NCBI GenBank assembly: GCA_044225205.1
Contig: JBGAIY010000001.1
Span: forward strand, 13,963-77,962
Length of the DNA stretch: 64,000 nucleotides
Direction of reading: 5' to 3'
DNA from: JAEUJT01 sp044225205
GTDB lineage: Bacteria; Myxococcota; Myxococcia; Myxococcales; Myxococcaceae
Shown one piece after another: positions 59,148-64,000 of this stretch. How positions within the stretch are numbered: the first letter of the stretch is position 1; every line of letters starts with the position of its first letter. The notes beneath the pieces were generated by a model, which worked only from the letters and a program-made list of their open reading frames with translations, did not search any database and was not told the origin of the DNA. A program made the translations under genes and the position numbers.

Positions 59148-59538
59148 GATCAACACTCCCCGGTTTTCCGTCACGACGGTAACAGCGCCCTCTCGGTTCG
59201 AAGCGGGGACCTGAACACCTTTGCGTCACAAAGGTTGCGGCTTGGGCGACTTCGACTGTTTGCACCCGCGACGGAGGAGTGTTGAGCGAGCTCCCCGAGT
59301 CGGGCTGGTTCTGAGCTTGAGGTCGCTGCGCGGTCGATGGCGAGCACCGAACGTGAAGGCGACGCCCGCCAGAACTCGGCGTGCAAATGACCGAGCAGCG
59401 GGCGTCGGCACGATACCCAGGGCTGCGCTCAGCAACAGCGCGACGAGTTGCTGCCCCCCAGAGCCCAGAGGTTCAGCGTGTCTGGGCTAAGAGGCATGCG
59501 GTGTCTCCGGCGCCGACAAGGCTCAACGTCGAGGCGGG
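59148..59538. other. Gap downstream of the RHS gene
   Basis: About 390 bases. Short open frames on both strands have Arg/Ser/Pro-rich shadow-like translations; no motif, terminator or immunity-type gene is visible. Confidence 0.4.
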
Positions 59539-62310
59539 TCACTCGTTGAGAAAGCTCGGGTACGACGTGCACGGCACCAACGCCGGCGGCGCTTCGGCGA
59601 AGGTGAATTTGTCGTCTTTCTTTTTGTCCCACGAGCATTTGCAGGTGTTCGAGTCCTGCTGCCTGATGGCGATGTGGTAGTGCGGGTCGAGCCCTTTGTG
59701 AAAGTGGCCGGTGTCGCGAATCCAACAGCCGGTGCCGACCACGGGCTCGCACGGCGGGCATTTGCGGCACGCCTCTCGAATTCGAGACGCCAAACGCTCG
59801 ATCTCGTACTTGAGCCGTGTGTCTTTTGACGACTGGGAGAGCGCGACGGTACCGGCCGCCGCCGCCAAGGCCGCCGCGGCGGGCAGCAGCGCCACGGCCA
59901 CGCGGCCATCGGCGTCGACCGCGCTCGTCGGGCTGTTGTTGACGAAGACGTAGGTGTTCAAGCCTCCGGCGAGCCCAATCGGGTCAGACTGAAGGTAGCG
60001 GCCCAACACCGGGTCGTAGTCGCGATGGTGATTCGCGTGCAGCCCCGTCTCGGGGTCGAACACCTGCCCGGGCAAGCGCAAGTGACACGTCACCCCACCC
60101 GCGATGGGCTCTGGCGCACCCGCGCCGAAGGGGTCGGCGTTCAACCACCGCCAGCGAATGGCCCCACTTCGGTCAACCACAACCCTCGGCGTGTTGAGGT
60201 GGTCGGCATGAATGAAATACGCGTCGACGCCAGCAGCGGTGTTTGCATTCGGTACCATCATCACGACTGGTATGTCGCCAAGCCAAATGAACTCACGCAG
60301 CGTCTCTCCCGAGGCGCCGTACTCTCCAACGAGGTGATCTTTGGCGTCATAGGCGTACAACACCGTCGACGCCGGGCCCGTGCTGCTGAACTTGCGCACC
60401 CGTCGGCCACGTTCGTCGTAGGTCGAAAAGGTCGTCACGCCACCGACCGTCAACGAGCTGAGTCGGTTCGCCGCTGAGTACGTTGCGACGTATCGGCCGT
60501 TGGCCAACGTGTTACCGACCGCATCGTACGTGAAGGCCTGGGCAGGGTTCGTCGCCGAGAGCAAGGCGTTGCTGGTTGGGCTGACGGTGAACAGCCGCGT
60601 CTGCCCGGCGACGGTTTGGCTGCGGCGGTTGCCATTTTCGTCATATTCAAACGTCGTGGTGGCGGCGCCTCTGGTCGCGCTCACCAGCCGCCCCAGCGGG
60701 TCGTAGGCGAACGCCTGGTCTTCGGCCGCGACGGTGGTGTTTTGAATGGGGTCGAAGTGCGAGTACGTCACCGGCAGGCCGACCGAGTCGTACTTCACGT
60801 CGCGCATCAGCTTGCCCAGGGGGTACCTCACCATTCGCCCCGCTGAATCGAAGGACCGCAGGTGGGTGACGAGGCCGGCGCTCATGTTCCAATTCCACGA
60901 CTCGGCGAGCCCTGAAGGCCCGCTTTGAATTTCACTGAGGAGCGGAAGATTCATCAACGAAATTGACGTGGGGTTTTGCCCGAATGAAGTGAAGTACACG
61001 CGTCGCCCCGACGGGTAGAGCACCGAACTCAGCTGACCGTACGCATCGTACGAGTACGAGAGCGCGAGCGTGACCGCGGCTGCGTTCGTACCCGGCATCG
61101 CCGCAATGGTTCGGGTCTCAGACGTCAGTTTCCCGAACCGTTGGTACGTGTAGGTGCTCACCGTCTCGGGTGTTTGGGCGGAGGCGAGCCGCCCTTCAGC
61201 GGTTTGTTCATAGGCAAACACGGTGGTTCGACGCTCGGTGCCGAGCACCTGCGTTACCGACAGGGGCCGGTTGGCGGCGTCGTACGTCAGGGTCGTCACC
61301 GCCCCTCGCGCGTCGGTCGACGACAGCAGGTTCCCGGCTTCGTCGAAGCGATTTTTGCGCTCGCCCGTATCAGGGCTGAGCAGCTGGGCGTTGCCCAAGC
61401 CGTCGGTGACGTATTCCGTAATCAGTGTTCTCGGGTCGGCGACGTAGAGCGGCCGGTCGACTCCGTCGAAACCGTACTGGGTCACTCCTTTCGCGCCATT
61501 GGTCGTCGACACGGGCCGGCCGAGCCCGTCGTACCGGGTCACGGTGGTGACGCCCGCATCGGCCGCACCAACCGAGGCCCTCGTTCGGTGGCCTTCAGCG
61601 TCGTATTCGAACGCGGCCGAGGGAGTCGGTGACGTCGGCACGGGCGCGTCGACTCGTACTGAAAGCGGTGCCGCGCTGCTGGGCAAGTTCAGCGTGTCGC
61701 CAGGGTACGAGGCCGTCAGGGTCGCCACGCCTGGCCGCAGCGTCAGCGCCGACGCCGCTCCGAGCACCACCGACTGGGTGGTGGTGACCCCGCCTTGGGT
61801 GACGGCCAACACGCCGGGCCCCGTCGGGCCAAAACCCGCGACTTGCACTCGAATCGTCACGGGCACGCCGGCCACCCCCACCGACGGAGCCGTCAGCAAC
61901 GTGCGCGTCGGAGCCTGCGTGACGTTCACCACCACCGGCGCTGACACGCTGGGGGCGTCGGCCGCATTGCCCAAATACCGCGCGGTCAACGCATGCGGGC
62001 CGAGTGTCGATAAGTACACCGACATCGGTACGGTTTCGGCCGCGGTGAGAGACTGCCGAGACGCATACGCAATGAGCGTTGTGCCATCGTACACATTGAC
62101 TTGCAGCCACGTCGTCGACCCGCTGACCGAAGCGCGAAAAGACACCGGCCCGCCCACGGTGGCCGTGGGAGGCGAGACAACGAGCGCCGTCGTCGTCTGG
62201 TTCTTCGTCTGCGCGTGGGCATTCTGGGCAAACAGACACCAGCAGGCCAACATCGACCCTGCTGACAACTTCAGAAAAGTGTTCAAGGTGAAGGGGCGCG
62301 CGGTTTTCAT
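59539..62310 (-). CDS. RHS-repeat protein with polymorphic-toxin-like C-terminus
   Basis: 923 residues. A signal-like N-terminus (KLSAGSMLACWCLFAQNAHA) and two bacterial Ig-like domains (TALVVSPPTATVGGPVSFRA; VAGVPVTIRVQVAGFGPTGP) precede about 550 residues of YD/RHS repeats (for example RYDGLGRPVSTTNGAKGVTQ, YDERGRRVRKFSS). The conserved RHS core end is DYDPVLGRYLQSDPIGLAGG followed by LNTYVFVNNSP. The variable tip of about 120 residues has CRKCPPCEP, GCWIRDTGHFHKGLDPHYHI and CKCSWDKKKDD, a Cys/His-rich domain with HxxxxDPHxH. Its start overlaps the previous RHS gene as ATGA. Toxin activity is inferred from the family. Confidence 0.85.
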   Translation of the reverse strand: MKTARPFTLNTFLKLSAGSMLACWCLFAQNAHAQTKNQTTTALVVSPPTATVGGPVSFRASVSGSTTWLQVNVYDGTTLIAYASRQSLTAAETVPMSVYLSTLGPHALTARYLGNAADAPSVSAPVVVNVTQAPTRTLLTAPSVGVAGVPVTIRVQVAGFGPTGPGVLAVTQGGVTTTQSVVLGAASALTLRPGVATLTASYPGDTLNLPSSAAPLSVRVDAPVPTSPTPSAAFEYDAEGHRTRASVGAADAGVTTVTRYDGLGRPVSTTNGAKGVTQYGFDGVDRPLYVADPRTLITEYVTDGLGNAQLLSPDTGERKNRFDEAGNLLSSTDARGAVTTLTYDAANRPLSVTQVLGTERRTTVFAYEQTAEGRLASAQTPETVSTYTYQRFGKLTSETRTIAAMPGTNAAAVTLALSYSYDAYGQLSSVLYPSGRRVYFTSFGQNPTSISLMNLPLLSEIQSGPSGLAESWNWNMSAGLVTHLRSFDSAGRMVRYPLGKLMRDVKYDSVGLPVTYSHFDPIQNTTVAAEDQAFAYDPLGRLVSATRGAATTTFEYDENGNRRSQTVAGQTRLFTVSPTSNALLSATNPAQAFTYDAVGNTLANGRYVATYSAANRLSSLTVGGVTTFSTYDERGRRVRKFSSTGPASTVLYAYDAKDHLVGEYGASGETLREFIWLGDIPVVMMVPNANTAAGVDAYFIHADHLNTPRVVVDRSGAIRWRWLNADPFGAGAPEPIAGGVTCHLRLPGQVFDPETGLHANHHRDYDPVLGRYLQSDPIGLAGGLNTYVFVNNSPTSAVDADGRVAVALLPAAAALAAAAGTVALSQSSKDTRLKYEIERLASRIREACRKCPPCEPVVGTGCWIRDTGHFHKGLDPHYHIAIRQQDSNTCKCSWDKKKDDKFTFAEAPPALVPCTSYPSFLNE

Positions 62311-64000
62311 TGAATGGCTCCGGTTTGGCGACGAACGCGCCCGAGCGCATCGAAGTCGGTGATGGTGGTTCGCAGCAGCTCACCAGTAGAACGCTTGACT
62401 CGCGTCGTCGTGATCTGGCCCATGACATCGCGTTCGTATTCGGTGCGGTTGCCGTCGTAGTCGGTGATTGAAATCAGCTGGCCCGCGTTGTCGTACCCGT
62501 AGGTCTGCAACTCGACGCCGCGACGGCTCACGCTGGAGACCCGCCCCGCGGGGTCGTACGTGTACACCACCGTGCCGCTGAGGTCGGTCATCGCCTTCAG
62601 GCGTTGGCGTGCGTCGTAGACCCAGGTGGTTTTGGCCGTACCCGCGACAGACGCGAGGCATTTGCCCGCTGCGTTGTACGCGGTGTAGCTGGTCGTCAGG
62701 CCGGCGGGCGTGGTGACGGTCGCGAGGTCTCCCACGGAGTGGTCGGCCGTCGTGTCGGTGTAGTAGCTGTACGTCGTGACGTCGGCCACGTCGGTACGCG
62801 GGCCGTCTTCGGTGAGCACCTGCCCCGCGGCGTTGTAGGTGAAGGTCGTGACCCGCGGAGCGACCGAGGTGTCGAGCGTCGCGGCGAACCCCCGGGTGCC
62901 TCTCGCGTCGGTCGTCGCTTGCTCGACGACGCGGCAGACCACCAACAGCGGCGTGGGCTGGGCGAAGCCGAAGAGCCCCGTCGCCACCAACGGCGCGTCG
63001 GGCGCGCACCAGGTCTTGACGTTGCCGCGCGTCGGGTCGGCCTGGCCGTTGAACACGTACGTGGTGATGCGGTTGGGCTCGGCGATGCGCGTCACCATGT
63101 TCGGCGAAGCCCAGTTCGAGAGCGTTTCGGTGGTGATTCGGCGGGCACCCGTGGGGAGCGCCGCGTCATACATGCCCACCGTTGAACAGTCGGTACCAGG
63201 GGGCAGGCCCTCGACCCGATACTGCGAGACCGCGTTGAGCCGGGCCGAACAGGTGCGGGTGCCGTTGAAGTCGTCTTCGCTGACCACGAACCCATTGGTG
63301 TCGAACGTGGTCGTGCTCGTCGCGGCGGCGCAGCCGGCTCCGGCCGGTTGGTCGCGACTCGTCACCAGGGGTTGGCCAAATCGCATCGTCACGCCCAGAG
63401 CACTGACGGTCTGGTTGGGCAACGTGATGACCGTGCCGACCGGCGCCGCCCAGCTGTACGTTCGTGTGAGCTTCTCGTCGGCACCGACAACTTCCGTCAC
63501 GTCGACCCGCGGTGGCGTGGTGTACGAGACCGAGAAACGGTCTGTGCCACCCGCGTGCTCGGTCGACTGAATGCGGCCTCCGCTGTCATAGCCAAACACA
63601 CTGAAGCGCACGCGGCGCTCATCGACGACACCAGTCAACGCCCAAGGCCAGCGCGCGTCTTCGTACACAAATGAGCGACGTTGGCCGTCGGCCCACGTGA
63701 CGTCGGTCAGGTTCGCGCTCGCGTCGTAACCGAACGTCGCGACCGTCGTCGCTCCTTGGCGCGCACGGAGCAACAGGCCTCCGGTGCTGGCCGGGCGGCC
63801 GGCAGGCAGCTGGTACTCGAAGTCGAGACCACGGCCGAAGCGGTCTTCGACCCGAATCAGGTAGCCCGGCGCCGGCGCGACGGTGGCGGCGGTCGTGGCA
63901 GTGCTGTACGTGAAGCGCAGCAGCCGCCCGTCGGCAAAGACGATTCGCCGGAGCTGGTCGTCGGCCGCGCCGTAAACCTCGATGGCCTGACCCCGGGCGT
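62307..64000 (-). CDS. RHS/YD-repeat protein, 5' part outside window
   Basis: The frame enters at 64000 and ends at 62307 (564 codons visible). YD repeats throughout: RLLRFTYSTATTAATV, then GYDASANLTDVTWADGQRRS, TYSYYTDTTADHSVGD, and VYTYDPAGRVSSVSRRG. It ends ITDFDALGRVRRQTGAIQ, that is, inside the repeat fold without the RLxxxDPIG core end or a toxin tip. The next gene begins on the overlapping ATGA and supplies them, so the pair may assemble one RHS shell in two chains. An ancient stop-codon split is possible. Confidence 0.8.
   Translation of the reverse strand, partial: ARGQAIEVYGAADDQLRRIVFADGRLLRFTYSTATTAATVAPAPGYLIRVEDRFGRGLDFEYQLPAGRPASTGGLLLRARQGATTVATFGYDASANLTDVTWADGQRRSFVYEDARWPWALTGVVDERRVRFSVFGYDSGGRIQSTEHAGGTDRFSVSYTTPPRVDVTEVVGADEKLTRTYSWAAPVGTVITLPNQTVSALGVTMRFGQPLVTSRDQPAGAGCAAATSTTTFDTNGFVVSEDDFNGTRTCSARLNAVSQYRVEGLPPGTDCSTVGMYDAALPTGARRITTETLSNWASPNMVTRIAEPNRITTYVFNGQADPTRGNVKTWCAPDAPLVATGLFGFAQPTPLLVVCRVVEQATTDARGTRGFAATLDTSVAPRVTTFTYNAAGQVLTEDGPRTDVADVTTYSYYTDTTADHSVGDLATVTTPAGLTTSYTAYNAAGKCLASVAGTAKTTWVYDARQRLKAMTDLSGTVVYTYDPAGRVSSVSRRGVELQTYGYDNAGQLISITDYDGNRTEYERDVMGQITTTRVKRSTGELLRTTITDFDALGRVRRQTGAIQ

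Noticed and set aside
1..64000. rRNA, tRNA and CRISPR arrays
   Set aside because: No conserved rRNA stretches, no tRNA-like cloverleaf with GTTCRA arm in the intergenic gaps, and no regularly spaced repeats were noticed by eye; a covariance-model scan would be decisive.

Overview
The window looks like a draft or metagenome-derived contig from a high-GC member of the Myxococcota, probably the myxobacterial side of the phylum. The evidence is a bactofilin gene directly behind parAB, a squalene-to-cyclic-sterol gene set, many Cys-rich or RCC1-type lipoproteins, a Ser/Thr kinase with an extracytoplasmic tail, a PilZ protein, RHS proteins, and parS sites of the form TGTTTCACGTGGAACA. A six-base N run and several frame breaks show the assembly is not finished quality. 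No rRNA, tRNA or CRISPR array was seen.

Layout. (1) 1-4966, minus strand: an arginine operon argC - argJ fused to an ArgB-like domain - argR - argH, with an ARG-box-like operator next to the argC start. (2) 5-7 kb: a hypothetical gene, a duplicated promoter-like repeat and menB. (3) 7.2-13.7 kb, minus strand: mnmG and rsmG, a 1.3 kb stretch with three parS sites and a decayed gene, then parA - parB - bactofilin - lipoprotein; this is the classic chromosome-segregation neighbourhood. (4) 13.8-18.5 kb: membrane and PH-domain proteins, an SDR and a broken M19-type peptidase. (5) 18.5-25 kb: squalene epoxidase and squalene synthase (divergent), an SDR, and an oxidosqualene cyclase whose active-site residues match cycloartenol synthases. 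(6) 25-41 kb: mostly secreted or lipoprotein genes of unknown role, with an IS graveyard at 33.8-34.1 kb, a frameshifted HEAT-like gene and a peptidoglycan-binding/CHAP protein. (7) 41.2-44.8 kb: a Ser/Thr kinase and a hybrid histidine kinase. (8) 44.8-56.8 kb: a compact RiPP locus. (9) 56.8-64 kb: PilZ, RCC1, a hypothetical protein and two RHS proteins, the second truncated by the window end.

The most interesting system is the RiPP locus at 46.9-56.8 kb. A 37-residue precursor has a LanB-type leader ending in GG and an 8-residue, Cys-free core (TKWWTKLQ). It sits between a tetrapyrrole-methylase-fold enzyme that keeps the catalytic Tyr/Arg/Tyr pattern of borosin backbone N-methyltransferases and a fused class I lanthipeptide dehydratase. 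A membrane-fusion protein, a C39-peptidase ABC exporter and a metallo-beta-lactamase-fold enzyme follow, most of them with overlapping stop/start codons. No LanC cyclase is present. This suggests a small tryptophan-containing peptide carrying dehydrobutyrine and/or backbone N-methyl groups, a combination I do not know to have been described.

Other points of note: the ArgJ part has Ser in place of the usual Thr nucleophile and its fused kinase domain has lost the glycine-rich and substrate loops; one N run is explained by an uncollapsed 8-base overlap; and an M19-type gene and lanB each carry a frame change together with an apparent loss of roughly 25-30 residues.
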